64,000 bases of DNA from Alphaproteobacteria bacterium (GTDB lineage Bacteria; Pseudomonadota; Alphaproteobacteria; Rhodobacterales; Rhodobacteraceae). Position 1 is the stretch's first letter; each line of letters starts with the position of its first letter. Below are positions 25,454 through 35,115 of this stretch, piece by piece. The translations under genes and the position numbers were made by a program. The DNA is taken from positions 1 to 64,000 of the forward strand of contig JAUIAS010000013.1 of the NCBI GenBank assembly GCA_030425395.1. The letters are read 5' to 3'. Below the pieces are notes generated by a model. It saw only the letters and a list, made by a program, of their open reading frames with translations. It ran no database searches and had not been told where the DNA came from.

Positions 25454-25507
25454 CGTCTGTTTCCTGTCGGCGCGACGATGTTGAAAGCGCGCGCAAAGGT
25501 CAACCGG

Positions 25508-27166
25508 TCAGGCGAACCGCCCGTGACAGAACCATCCCGAAGACATCGCGGCCCCATGCGCATAAAACAGCCACAGCCGTTCGCCCTGACCCGTGGTCAC
25601 GACCCAATAATCGCGCACCCCGCTGCGCCAATTGGGATCGTCCAACCACCATTCCGGCGACAACCGCTCAGGGCCACGGGCCGCGCAGGTGTCCCAATCC
25701 GTGCGCCGCCAGCGAAACTGCGCGGGCATCTGTGGGGCATCCGGTGCCTGCACCGGTTCTGGCCGCCAGATCAGCAGGGGCCTCTCCAACGGTGGTTCCG
25801 GCCAGTCCTTCACCGGCTCCGACCAGGCGGCGGCAAGGGTCAAGGCCGTCTTTTCTGGAATATGGCTCGAGGCCGGATGAAACCGCGTGATTGCCTCAAG
25901 CCCGACGCGCGCGCCGATACGGCCAATCAGATCGTCCAGCCCGGTGTTGGCCTCCAGCCGGTCGCGCGCCGCGCGCCCCGCACCGAGATGGCCCACCATC
26001 ACCCGCGTGCTGAGAGGTTCGGTCGCGATCGCTTCGGCGCGGATCATGTCGATGCCATAACCTGCGTCGATCTCGTCAATCTTCATTTCCACCAGCGGGC
26101 GCAGCCGCGCCACATCGCAATCGGGCCGCGCCAGCCCTACCGTTATGCTCTGCGCACTTTGATCCACGCGAAACGCTTCGATGCGCAAGGTGCGCACCCC
26201 GCGTTCGGCACGCGCCAGATGATCGCACAGCCTTGGCAGGATGCGGTCCAACGCGGCCATGATGTCATCCTGGATCCCGATAGGGTCGGGAAAGCTCATG
26301 CGCACCGCAAAATGCAGCGGTGCACGCGCCGGTGACACGGGTTCGGCGGTGCCGCCCATCGCCTGATCCAACCGCAGCACCAGTTCTGTGCCGAAGCGCC
26401 GCGCCAGAGGCGCACGCGGCTGCCCCAGCAAATCCCCGATACGCCGCAACCCCAACCGCCCCAGCTGTTCGACCATATCGGGCGGAATACGCAAAGCGGC
26501 CACCGGCAGGGGCGACAGGGCGGCGAACAACTGGCCGGGGGGAACGATGCGGCCGCTGCCGCCAAGCGCCTTGGCCGGCACCTGCGGTGCGGACCCGCCA
26601 CGCGTCCAGTGACGTCGCCGCACCGCCCGTGACCGCGTGGCGCGGGCCTCTTGGTCGATCGCGTCACCGCTGCGCACATGTTGCACCCCCTGCCCCCCGT
26701 AACGCGCGACCGCCCACGCCGCGCCAACCGTATCGGCAATCGCGATGCGCACGCTCAGACCCGAAGCCGCGCAATCCTCTTCAACCGCGTGCATGACACC
26801 TTCCTCACCACCAAAAAGATGCGCTGCCCCGGTCAGGTCAACGATCAGCCCATCTTCTCCTTGTTCGGCCACCCAAGGTGAAAAGCGTCCCGCCCAGCGC
26901 CGCAGAGCGCTTAGAAAAGCGCGCTCTGCCGGGCGGTTGCGTTCGCGAATGACCAGCGCGGCGCACATGGCCTGCGCGTCGCGTAAAGGTTGCCCGGAAG
27001 AAAGCCCCTGCGCCCGCGCCTCGGCATTGAGCGACGATATCACCCGCGCCGTGCCGACTGCATCGAACACCGCAAGCGGTCCTGACAGAGTGCCGCGATG
27101 GGTGCGCAGCACGCGTTCGGCTCCAAGATAAGGAAACCACAAGGACAGAATTCGGCGACCGGGCAT
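25508..27166 (-). CDS. imuB: ImuB, catalytically inactive Y-family polymerase-like mutagenesis protein
   Basis: The 552-residue protein has the Y-family layout, but the catalytic acidic residues are missing. The N-terminus reads RILSLWFPYLGAERVLR where active polymerases have their first aspartate. The second motif is DGLIVDLTGAAHLFGGE, the ImuB hallmark, instead of SIDEAF. The C-terminal tail DYWVVTTGQGERLWLFYAHG is also typical. ImuB bridges the sliding clamp, ImuA and DnaE2 in SOS mutagenesis. Neither imuA nor dnaE2 is adjacent, which is unusual. A LexA box lies 18 bases upstream of the start. Confidence 0.93.
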   Translation of the reverse strand: MPGRRILSLWFPYLGAERVLRTHRGTLSGPLAVFDAVGTARVISSLNAEARAQGLSSGQPLRDAQAMCAALVIRERNRPAERAFLSALRRWAGRFSPWVAEQGEDGLIVDLTGAAHLFGGEEGVMHAVEEDCAASGLSVRIAIADTVGAAWAVARYGGQGVQHVRSGDAIDQEARATRSRAVRRRHWTRGGSAPQVPAKALGGSGRIVPPGQLFAALSPLPVAALRIPPDMVEQLGRLGLRRIGDLLGQPRAPLARRFGTELVLRLDQAMGGTAEPVSPARAPLHFAVRMSFPDPIGIQDDIMAALDRILPRLCDHLARAERGVRTLRIEAFRVDQSAQSITVGLARPDCDVARLRPLVEMKIDEIDAGYGIDMIRAEAIATEPLSTRVMVGHLGAGRAARDRLEANTGLDDLIGRIGARVGLEAITRFHPASSHIPEKTALTLAAAWSEPVKDWPEPPLERPLLIWRPEPVQAPDAPQMPAQFRWRRTDWDTCAARGPERLSPEWWLDDPNWRSGVRDYWVVTTGQGERLWLFYAHGAAMSSGWFCHGRFA

Positions 27167-27183
27167 CTGGGTGAATCACCTTC

Positions 27184-27198
27184 GTTCTACTTTTGTTC
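27184..27198. promoter_or_regulatory. LexA (SOS) box upstream of imuB
   Basis: The + strand reads GTTC-TACTTTT-GTTC, an exact match to the alphaproteobacterial LexA consensus GTTC-N7-GTTC (GAAC-N7-GAAC on the imuB strand). It ends 18 bases from the imuB start codon, where bound LexA would cover the promoter. The divergent fucosyltransferase gene starts 86 bases away on the other side and might also be affected. Confidence 0.8.
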
Positions 27199-27283
27199 TC
27201 ATATACTCAGTGCCATGTTGCGAGTCGAGACTGGCGGCACAGGCCCCACTGGCCTACAAGCGACCGGCAAGAAGGACACCCCG

Positions 27284-28123
27284 ATGATCTATACCCGCCT
27301 GCATGGCCGCCTTGGCAATCAGATGTTTCAATATGCCGCCGCGCGTGCGCTGGCGCTGCGGGTGAACACTGACGTCGCGCTGGACATTCGCGGTGCCCTG
27401 CATCGCGGTGAGGGAGTGCTGACCCGCGTCTTTGATCTCGATCTCGGTCCACACACAGGACTGCCGCCGGCCAAACATGAAAACCTATTGGGCTACGCGC
27501 TCTGGCGCGGTCTGGGTCTGCGCCCCCGCCTGAGGCGGGAACGCGGACTGGGGTATAACCCTGCGTTCACGACATGGGGCAACGACAGCTACCTGCACGG
27601 ATATTGGCAAAGCGAACGCTATTTTTCCGACATCGCCAACCGCATCCGCAGCGACTTCACGTTCCCCGGTTTCACCAATCAACAAAATGCCGACATGGCA
27701 GACCGAATTCGGGAAACCAATGCCATTTCGCTGCATGTGCGGCGCGGCGATTACCTGACGCTTGGCGCACATGTGCTCTGCGATCAGACGTATTATGAAA
27801 CGGCGCTGGCAAAGGTTCTCGAAAATGTCAGCGGTGCGCCGACGGTCTTTGTATTTTCGGACGATCCGCAATGGGCCAAGGATAATCTGCCGTTGCCTTG
27901 TGAAAAGGTGGTCGTGGATTTCAACGGGCCGGATACGGATTTCGAGGACATGCGCCTGATGACACTGTGCCAACACAACATAATCGGCAATTCATCATTT
28001 TCGTGGTGGGCGGCATGGTTGAACACCAATGCGGGAAAAACTGTCGTCGGTCCGCGAAAATGGTTTGGCGACCCCAAGCTTTCGAACCCAGATATTCTGC
28101 CCGATGGCTGGATCGGGATCTGA
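27284..28123 (+). CDS. alpha-1,2-fucosyltransferase family glycosyltransferase (GT11)
   Basis: This 279-residue protein has GT11 motifs: the N-terminal LHGRLGNQMFQYAAARALA, the HVRRGDYL motif involved in GDP-fucose binding, PTVFVFSDDPQWA, and IIGNSSFSWWAAWLN. Such enzymes add fucose to surface glycans. The ATG at 27284 has AAGGA nine bases upstream. The frame extends further back, overlapping the divergent imuB, but that part is not coding. No other polysaccharide genes are nearby, so the acceptor is unknown and the gene may have been acquired singly. Confidence 0.9.
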   Translation: MIYTRLHGRLGNQMFQYAAARALALRVNTDVALDIRGALHRGEGVLTRVFDLDLGPHTGLPPAKHENLLGYALWRGLGLRPRLRRERGLGYNPAFTTWGNDSYLHGYWQSERYFSDIANRIRSDFTFPGFTNQQNADMADRIRETNAISLHVRRGDYLTLGAHVLCDQTYYETALAKVLENVSGAPTVFVFSDDPQWAKDNLPLPCEKVVVDFNGPDTDFEDMRLMTLCQHNIIGNSSFSWWAAWLNTNAGKTVVGPRKWFGDPKLSNPDILPDGWIGI

Positions 28124-28126
28124 GCG

Positions 28127-28768
28127 TCAGAACTCGGCCGGGGACCGGAACCGCATTCCCTTGCCACTTTCCGGATGGCTCAGCCGCAGTTCCTCTGAAT
28201 GCAGCATGAGACGCGGGAAATCCGCTGCCGGACCCTCTGCATAAAACGGATCGCCCAGAATGGGATGACCAAGGGCCAGCATGTGCACGCGCAACTGATG
28301 GCTGCGACCGGTGCGCGGGAACAGGCGCACACGAGTTTCCGTAGCGGTATCACGCAGCACCGTCCATTCCGTCACCGACGGCTTGCCGTTTTCGTGGTCC
28401 ACCATCTGTTTGGGGCGGTTCGGCCAATCCACAATCAACGGCAAATCAACCACGCCGGTTTTTGGCGTCAACCTGCCCCAGACGCGCGCGACGTAAGCTT
28501 TGCGCGACTTGCGCAATTCGAACTGGCGCGACAGGTGGCGTTGGGCGTGGGGCGTCAACGCAAAGATGATTACCCCGGATGTATCCCTGTCCAACCGGTG
28601 CACCAATAGCGCGTCGGGAAACGCCGCCAGAACCCGCGACATCAGGCAGTCGGCGAGCTCCGGCCCCTTGCCCGGCACCGACAAAAGGCCCGACGGCTTG
28701 TCGAGCGCCAATACATGCGCGTCCTCATACAGAATATTCAGGGGCGTTTGTGGGGGATCATAACTCAT
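28127..28768 (-). CDS. rluA: RluA-family pseudouridine synthase
   Basis: The 213-residue protein has the catalytic aspartate motif LLVHRLDRDTSGVIIFA, the downstream RKAYVARVWG and the RTGRSHQLRVHMLALGHPILGD block. It lacks an N-terminal S4 domain. Length and form fit the dual-specificity RluA that modifies 23S rRNA position 746 and certain tRNAs at position 32. ATG 28768 has no strong ribosome site, but starting there gives the usual RluA length. It converges on the fucosyltransferase and lies 43 bases downstream of rarD. Confidence 0.9.
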   Translation of the reverse strand: MSYDPPQTPLNILYEDAHVLALDKPSGLLSVPGKGPELADCLMSRVLAAFPDALLVHRLDRDTSGVIIFALTPHAQRHLSRQFELRKSRKAYVARVWGRLTPKTGVVDLPLIVDWPNRPKQMVDHENGKPSVTEWTVLRDTATETRVRLFPRTGRSHQLRVHMLALGHPILGDPFYAEGPAADFPRLMLHSEELRLSHPESGKGMRFRSPAEF

Positions 28769-28811
28769 GCGCGCGGGCTTAGCCCGACAGATTACAACAG
28801 GCAAGCACCGC

Positions 28812-29711
28812 TCAGCGGCCCCGCGCGCGCATTTGCCGGATCATGGAAACCGAATAGATCACCAACGCCGCCCAGATCATCGGAAAGGCGATCATGCGGG
28901 CGCGATCGAATTCCTCGCCAAAGACGAAGACCGCCACCAGAAAAATCAGTGTGGGCGCAATGTATTGCATGATGCCGATCGTCGACAACCGCACCAGCTT
29001 GGCCCCGTTGGCATAGGTAATCAGTGGCACTGCCGTCACGATACCACCAGCCAGCAGCAACCAGAAGTCGCCAGTCCCTGGCGAGAAATGGCTTTCTGGT
29101 CCCAGCCAGATCACATATCCCAGCGCAAACGGCAGCAGGATCAACACCTCAAGCATAAAGCCCTGATTTGGCCCAATGGGCAGGGATTTCTTGAAAAAGG
29201 CATAAAAGCCCCACGACAAGGTCAGCCCAATTGATGCCAGCGGCAAGCTGCCGCTTTCTACCGTCAGAACAATCACGGCAAGCACCGCCAGAGCGATGGC
29301 AACCATCTGTGCCCGGCTCAGCCGCTCCCCCAGCAGAACCGCCGCCAGAAAAACGCTGAACAACGGATTGATGTAATATCCAAGGGCGGCATCAACCGTC
29401 TTACCCACGGATATGGACCAGACATAAATCCCCCAGTTAACCGAAATCAGCGCTGCGGTCACACATCCCATCGCCAGCATGCGAGGGTTGGCCAAGGCCG
29501 TGCGCAAATCCCGTGTGCGACGCAGCACGATCAACAACAGTCCCGCCACGGGCACCGACCACATAATCCTGTGCGCGACCACCTCGGTCGGTGGAATGTG
29601 GGACACCGCCTTGAGATACAGAGGCAACGCGCCCCACATCAGGTAGGCCGCCAACGCAAAGGCAACACCTCGCGGTGTATCACGATCTTCAAGGGCTGGT
29701 GCGTCGTTCAT
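28812..29711 (-). CDS. rarD: RarD-type EamA family transporter
   Basis: The 299-residue membrane protein has about ten helices in two EamA repeats. It matches RarD in segments such as GVAFALAAYLMWGALPLYLK, SVNWGIYVWSISVGKTVDAALGYYINPL and IMQYIAPTLIFLVAVFVFGE. GGAGGA precedes the ATG. RarD proteins were linked to chloramphenicol sensitivity, but their natural substrate is uncertain. It follows the flavoprotein operon by 63 bases in the same direction and might be its last gene. Confidence 0.9.
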   Translation of the reverse strand: MNDAPALEDRDTPRGVAFALAAYLMWGALPLYLKAVSHIPPTEVVAHRIMWSVPVAGLLLIVLRRTRDLRTALANPRMLAMGCVTAALISVNWGIYVWSISVGKTVDAALGYYINPLFSVFLAAVLLGERLSRAQMVAIALAVLAVIVLTVESGSLPLASIGLTLSWGFYAFFKKSLPIGPNQGFMLEVLILLPFALGYVIWLGPESHFSPGTGDFWLLLAGGIVTAVPLITYANGAKLVRLSTIGIMQYIAPTLIFLVAVFVFGEEFDRARMIAFPMIWAALVIYSVSMIRQMRARGR

Positions 29712-29774
29712 TGGGCCATCCTCCGTTCCCGACTTACATCCGCCGCAATCGGAAACACAGCCCAATCCGCCCCG

Positions 29775-32216
29775 TCAGGCACGGACCCGCTGTGACGTTG
29801 GGTCATACATGGGCTTCAGACTGGCCTCTGCGACGACACGGGTTCCAGCGACGTCGATCTCGTATTTCGAGGCAAGAACATCCGCAGCACTTTGCCCGGC
29901 ACAGGGAACATAGCCAAGGCCAATCGCCCCCCCAAGGTGATGTCCATAAGCCCCCGAACTCAGATACCCGACAATCTCGCCGTCGCGGAGCACCGGTTCG
30001 TTGTGATAGAGCAAAGGTTCGGGATCGGTCAGGCGGAATTGAACCAGACGTTTGGCAAGGCCGGCCTCTTTCTTGGCAAGAACCGCGTCTCGCCCGATAA
30101 AATCGGGTTTGGTTGTCGCCACGGCAAACCCCAGGCCAGCCTCAAGAACGTGATCCTCACAGGTGATATCGTGTCCAAAGTGACGAAACGCCTTTTCGCT
30201 GCGCGCACAATCCATCATGTGCATCCCGCATAACCGCAGGCCCATATCCTGACCCGCGTCATGCAACGTGTCAAAGACATGGGCGGCCATTTCCGAAGAC
30301 ACATAAATTTCCCAACCCAATTCACCCACATAAGAAACGCGATGCACCCGCGCGAGCCCCATGCCGATTTCGATCTCCTGCGCGGTGCCAAACGGATTAA
30401 CATCGTTGGAAAAGTCATTTGGCGAAACCCGTTGCAACAACGCCCGTGCATTTGGCCCCATCACGGCCAGAACGCCTTCTGCGGCGGTCACATCCGTAAT
30501 CACCACGGCACGGTCGCCCACGTGACGCCGCAGCCATGTCTCATCGGCCAATCGCGTCGCGGCGGGCGTCACGACGAGATAGGCTGTTTCCGACAATCTG
30601 GTAACCGTTACATCCGCCTCGATCCCGCCGCGCGCGTTCAGAAACTGGGTATAGACGATCTTGCCCGCCGGGACCGACATGTTCGCCCCGCACATATGGT
30701 TCAGGAACGCCTCGGCGTCGCGCCCCTCCACCCTCAGCTTGCCAAAGGAGGACATGTCGTACATGCCGACATTGGTCCGCACGGCGGCGACTTCTTCGGC
30801 CACGTTGTCAAAGAAATTCTGGCGCTTCCACGAATAGTGGTATTCGCGATCCTGCCCTTCGCGCGCAAACCAGTTGGCACGTTCCCAGCCACCCAATTCA
30901 CCAAAGACCGCCCCATTGCGGCCAAGCTGTTCGTGGAACGGCGTGCGCCGCACCCCACGCGCGGTTGCCTTTTGACGGAAGGGAAAGTGATCCGCATAGA
31001 GCAACCCCAGCGTTTCGCTTGACCGCTCCATCAGATAGCTTTTGTTGCCCTGAAAGGGGTGCATCCGCGCAATATCCACATCTCCAAGATCAAATGGTTT
31101 GGCACCGTCCTCCATCCATTGCGCCAGAGCCATGCCCGCGCCTCCGGCGGATTGAATGCCGATTGAGTTGAACCCGGCAGCGACCCAGACATTGTCCATC
31201 TCAGGTGCGAGGCCAAGGTGATAGGCATCATCCGGCGTAAAACTCTCCGGCCCGTTAAAGAACGTGTGTATCCCCGCGTTGCCCAGCACCGGCATCCGGT
31301 TCACCGCCATTTCCAGGATCGGCTCAAAATGGTCAAAATCCTCGGGCAATTGGTCAAACTCAAAGGCGTCTGGAATTGGCCCCCACGGTTTGCTGACCGG
31401 CTCGAATGCCCCCAGCATGAGCTTGCCCGCGTCTTCCTTGTAATAGGCGCATTCATCAGGCACCCGCAGCACCGGCAAGGTGCCCAATCCCTCGATCGGC
31501 TCTGATACGATATAGAAGTGTTCGCACGCCTGAAGCGGAACGTTCGTGCCCAGCATCTGGCCCACATCACGCCCCCACATGCCCGCACAATTCACCACAT
31601 GATCGCAAGCGATCCGCCCCGATGTGCCGTCCTCGGCTTGCCAGTTGACCGCGGCAATGCGACGGCCTTCGCGCTCCACACCCGTCGCCTTGACCCGCTC
31701 CACCACGGTGGCGCCCCGCTGGCGCGCGCCCTTCGCCAGCGCCAGCGCGATATTGCCGGGATCACCCTGTCCATCCTTGGGCAGATACACGCCGCCAGTA
31801 ATGCCTTCGGTGTTCAGGTGGGGATACCGTGCCTTAACTTCGGCGGTGTCGATCTCCTCTATCTCGACCCCAAAAGCCCGCGCCATGGCGGCAGAACGGT
31901 GCAGTTCCTCCAGACGCTCGGTGGTTTTGGCAACAGTGATTGACCCGACACGGCGGAACCCGGTCGCGACCCCTGCCTCGGCTTCGAGATTGCCGTAAAG
32001 TTCCTGCGAATATTTGGCCAACCGGGTCATGTTCGCCGTCGCCCGCAACTGCGCGATCAGCCCGGCGGCGTGCCATGTCGTCCCGGAGGTCAGCTGCTTG
32101 CGTTCCAGCAACACGACATCTGTCCACCCCAGTTTCGTCAGGTGATACGCCACCGAACAGCCGATGACCCCGCCGCCAATGATCACGACGCGAGCCTTTG
32201 AAGGAAGATTGGGCAT
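29775..32216 (-). CDS. FAD-dependent dimethylglycine/sarcosine dehydrogenase-like protein with GcvT domain
   Basis: The 813-residue protein has an N-terminal DAO-type FAD domain (VVIIGGGVIGCSVAYHLTKLG, about 9-30) with TTWHAAGL, whose histidine corresponds to the covalent FAD attachment site of dimethylglycine dehydrogenase. An FAO_M middle segment follows. The folate-binding GcvT module fills the C-terminal half (YVGELGWEIYVSSE, LCGMHMMDCARSEKAFRHFGHD). Such enzymes oxidise N-methyl groups and pass the one-carbon unit to tetrahydrofolate. It is the second of two tandem paralogues. Dimethylglycine is a plausible substrate but not proven. Confidence 0.88.
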   Translation of the reverse strand: MPNLPSKARVVIIGGGVIGCSVAYHLTKLGWTDVVLLERKQLTSGTTWHAAGLIAQLRATANMTRLAKYSQELYGNLEAEAGVATGFRRVGSITVAKTTERLEELHRSAAMARAFGVEIEEIDTAEVKARYPHLNTEGITGGVYLPKDGQGDPGNIALALAKGARQRGATVVERVKATGVEREGRRIAAVNWQAEDGTSGRIACDHVVNCAGMWGRDVGQMLGTNVPLQACEHFYIVSEPIEGLGTLPVLRVPDECAYYKEDAGKLMLGAFEPVSKPWGPIPDAFEFDQLPEDFDHFEPILEMAVNRMPVLGNAGIHTFFNGPESFTPDDAYHLGLAPEMDNVWVAAGFNSIGIQSAGGAGMALAQWMEDGAKPFDLGDVDIARMHPFQGNKSYLMERSSETLGLLYADHFPFRQKATARGVRRTPFHEQLGRNGAVFGELGGWERANWFAREGQDREYHYSWKRQNFFDNVAEEVAAVRTNVGMYDMSSFGKLRVEGRDAEAFLNHMCGANMSVPAGKIVYTQFLNARGGIEADVTVTRLSETAYLVVTPAATRLADETWLRRHVGDRAVVITDVTAAEGVLAVMGPNARALLQRVSPNDFSNDVNPFGTAQEIEIGMGLARVHRVSYVGELGWEIYVSSEMAAHVFDTLHDAGQDMGLRLCGMHMMDCARSEKAFRHFGHDITCEDHVLEAGLGFAVATTKPDFIGRDAVLAKKEAGLAKRLVQFRLTDPEPLLYHNEPVLRDGEIVGYLSSGAYGHHLGGAIGLGYVPCAGQSAADVLASKYEIDVAGTRVVAEASLKPMYDPTSQRVRA

Positions 32217-32266
32217 GTTGTTTTTCCTTGTATCAGATAGCGCGTGCTCAGGACCCGCGCGTCACA

Positions 32267-34720
32267 TCACGCCAGCAAGCGTGCGTTTTCGGCATCCCAG
32301 AGCGGCGCGTCAGGCTGCACCGTTGCGCGCCGACGTTCCCCGTAGATCTCGACTTCGATTTCGGTGCCAGCTTGCGTTAGGTCGGCGCGGATCATGCCCA
32401 GTGCGACAGACGCTCCAACACGATACCCCCACGCACCCGACGTGGTTTCGCCCACGATCTGCCCATCATGCCACAGCGTCGACATATAGGGCGCGTCCGC
32501 TTCTGCGGCATCAACCACCAACGTGACAAAACGTTTCTTCACACCACGTTGCCGCTCCGCCAGCAACGCCGCCTTGCCGGGGAAATCCTGCGGTTTATCG
32601 AGCCTGACAAACCGATCCAAACCACCTTCAAACATCGAATAATCCGTGGACAGATCTCCCTTCCATGCGCGGTATCCCTTTTCGATGCGCAGAGAATTGA
32701 GTGCAAACATCCCGAATGGTTTTGCCCCCGCAGCAAGGACGGCCTCGTAAATCGCCGGGATATCCGCCACCTCGGCGTGGATTTCCCATCCCAGTTCACC
32801 GGCAAAAGACAGGCGCAGAACGGCTGCCCAGGCCCCAGCGACGGTGGCTTCCTGCATACTCAGCCACGGCAACGAAAGGTCCGCGTCACCGATCTTGGCC
32901 ATCACTTCGCGGGATTTGGGGCCGGTGACGATCAGGGTGGACATACGATCGGTCCAGTCCTCCAGCGTGAACGCCGCATCCTTTGGCATCCGCGCCTCAA
33001 GCCACTCCCGGTCATGCCAGCGGGCGGTAGCCGCAGTGATCAGAACAAAACGATCTTCGGCCTCACGGGACACGGACATTTCCGTCACGATCCGCCCCCG
33101 GTCATCGGCGAAATACACCAATCCGACGCGCCCGATCTTGGGCAGAGCACCGGTCACGATCCCTCGCAGCCATTCATCGGCCCCCGAACCAGTGATCTTG
33201 AAACGCGAAAAGCCCGGTAGATCGAGAACCCCACAATGGTCACGCACCGCCTCGCATTCCTCCCGGATGCGGGGCTCCCATGGGCCTGCTCGGTTGAATG
33301 TCTTGGTGGCTTCCTCCGATGTGTCGTCACCCGGCTGGGCGAACCAGTTGGCGCGTTCCCAACCGCCATAGTCGCCCATCTGACCGCCCAGCGCCTTGAC
33401 CCTGTCATGGACAGCCGACACCTTGCGATCCGGTGCTGCGGGCCAGCGGTGCCACGGGAAATGCATGGCATATTCATTGCCATAGACTTCCATCCCCTTG
33501 GCCACGCAATACTCATGGTCCGTATAATCGGTATAGCGGCGCGGATCGCAGGACCACATGTCCCATTCTGGCGCGCCATCAACAATCCATTCGGCCAACA
33601 CCTTGCCTGCACCGCCGCCCTGCGCGATGCCGAACGTGAACACACAAGCTTCGAAAGCGTTCTTGACCCCTGGCATCGGCCCAAGCAGAGGCATGCCATC
33701 CGGCGCATAGGGGATCGGCCCGTTGATCACGTTGGACACGCCCGATGTTTCCATCAGCGGGACACGCGCCATCGCATCGACGACGATGTCTTCGATCCGA
33801 TCCATGTCCTGCTGCCATAGCTGAAAGCTGAAATCGTCAGGCATGACATCGCCCTCGTTTTCCCAATGCGCCTTGCAATTGGGTTCATAGGGGCCAAGGT
33901 TGTAGCCGTTCTTTTCCTGCCGCAGGTAATAGGACACATCCACGTCACGGATCAAAGGAAGCTTGCGGCCATTTTCCTTGGACCACGCTTCGATCTCGGG
34001 GATCTGTTCGGTCAGCAGATACTGGTGCTCCATCACCATCATCGGCACGGTGCGCCCTCCATAGGGCTTGAACCATTCCCCAACGCGCTGCGCATAATAA
34101 CCCGCCGCGTTGACGACATAGTCACAGGCGATGTCACCCTTATCGGTATGCACGATCCAAGTGTCGTCCTCTTTCTGGGTCACGCCGGTCGCAGGGCAGA
34201 AACGAATGATCTTGGCCCCCATGTCGCGCGCGCCCTTGGCCAGCGCCTGCGTCAACTGCGCGGGGTCAATATCCCCGTCATTGGGATCATAAAGCGCTCC
34301 GACAAGATCATGGGTTTCGATGAACGGGTAGCGCTCTTTGATTTCTTCAGGTGTGAGGATTTCAAGCGCCATCCCCTGATACAGCCCCATGCCCTTGGCG
34401 CGTTCGAACTCCTGCATCCGTTCGGCGGAATGCGCCAGACGGATGGACCCCGTCTGGTGATAGTTCATGGGGTAGTCGACCTCTTCGCCCAATCGCGCAT
34501 AAAGCTCGGTCGAATAGCGTTGCATGTTCATCACCGACCACGATGTTGAAAACGTCGGCACATTGCCTGCGGCATGCCATGTGGACCCCGCCGTCAGTTC
34601 GTTCTTTTCCAGAAGAACGCAATCCGTCAGACCCTTCTTGGCCAGATGATACAGACAAGACGCGCCAACCGCGCCACCGCCAATAATGACCACGCGGGCC
34701 GTAGATGGGAAATCAGCCAT
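32267..34720 (-). CDS. FAD-dependent dimethylglycine dehydrogenase-like protein with GcvT domain
   Basis: This 817-residue paralogue has the same order of domains: FAD fold (VVIIGGGAVGASCLYHLAKKG), a covalent-FAD type motif GSTWHAAGN, FAO_M region and C-terminal GcvT/folate module (LSFAGELGWEIHAE, GMFALNSLRIEKGYRAWKGD, then the TTSGAWGYRVGASVALG barrel). Sequence divergence from its neighbour suggests different N-methylated substrates. GAGGAGA precedes the start, and the GFA-family gene ends only 11 bases upstream, so they form one operon. Released formaldehyde would be captured by folate or by the GFA-type protein. Confidence 0.88.
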   Translation of the reverse strand: MADFPSTARVVIIGGGAVGASCLYHLAKKGLTDCVLLEKNELTAGSTWHAAGNVPTFSTSWSVMNMQRYSTELYARLGEEVDYPMNYHQTGSIRLAHSAERMQEFERAKGMGLYQGMALEILTPEEIKERYPFIETHDLVGALYDPNDGDIDPAQLTQALAKGARDMGAKIIRFCPATGVTQKEDDTWIVHTDKGDIACDYVVNAAGYYAQRVGEWFKPYGGRTVPMMVMEHQYLLTEQIPEIEAWSKENGRKLPLIRDVDVSYYLRQEKNGYNLGPYEPNCKAHWENEGDVMPDDFSFQLWQQDMDRIEDIVVDAMARVPLMETSGVSNVINGPIPYAPDGMPLLGPMPGVKNAFEACVFTFGIAQGGGAGKVLAEWIVDGAPEWDMWSCDPRRYTDYTDHEYCVAKGMEVYGNEYAMHFPWHRWPAAPDRKVSAVHDRVKALGGQMGDYGGWERANWFAQPGDDTSEEATKTFNRAGPWEPRIREECEAVRDHCGVLDLPGFSRFKITGSGADEWLRGIVTGALPKIGRVGLVYFADDRGRIVTEMSVSREAEDRFVLITAATARWHDREWLEARMPKDAAFTLEDWTDRMSTLIVTGPKSREVMAKIGDADLSLPWLSMQEATVAGAWAAVLRLSFAGELGWEIHAEVADIPAIYEAVLAAGAKPFGMFALNSLRIEKGYRAWKGDLSTDYSMFEGGLDRFVRLDKPQDFPGKAALLAERQRGVKKRFVTLVVDAAEADAPYMSTLWHDGQIVGETTSGAWGYRVGASVALGMIRADLTQAGTEIEVEIYGERRRATVQPDAPLWDAENARLLA

Positions 34721-34731
34721 GATCGTTCTCC

Positions 34732-35115
34732 TCAGGGTTTGCGGGGCAGATCATCGGCGATGTCATAGTAATCGCCCTTGTCCGCCACAAAGATGTGTTT
34801 TTCCAGTTTGATACCTGTTGGCCGGTCCAGCGCCCCAAGCGAGAAGCTGATCGTGTCCTCGTCCTCTGCAGTCCAGAACAGGAATGATCCGCAACGGGGA
34901 CAAAACCCGCGCCGGGCGCCGGGCGTCGCATGAAACCATGTCACGGGGCCGAAAATCTTGAGCGCCGCACGCGCAACATAGGCCGACGCCCAAAGATGCC
35001 CTGATTGACGACGGCATTGGCTGCAATGGCACACCGACGCCCCCTTTGGGACTGCGCCGGTTTCAAAGTGGATATCGCCACACAAGCAGCGCCCTGTCGT
35101 CTTTGAGCCTGTCAT
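34732..35115 (-). CDS. GFA family (glutathione-dependent formaldehyde-activating enzyme-like) protein
   Basis: The 127-residue protein shows the zinc-binding pattern of the GFA/CENP-V fold: GRCLCGDIHFE, VCHCSQCRRQSG and GFCPRCGSFLFW, with ENDE-like acidic stretches after it. GFA was proposed to aid addition of glutathione to formaldehyde. The fold is also found in proteins of other or unknown function. Its ATG overlaps the LysE gene stop (ATGA), and two flavoproteins that would generate one-carbon units follow, which fits a formaldehyde-handling role. That role is inferred from context. Confidence 0.87.
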   Translation of the reverse strand: MTGSKTTGRCLCGDIHFETGAVPKGASVCHCSQCRRQSGHLWASAYVARAALKIFGPVTWFHATPGARRGFCPRCGSFLFWTAEDEDTISFSLGALDRPTGIKLEKHIFVADKGDYYDIADDLPRKP

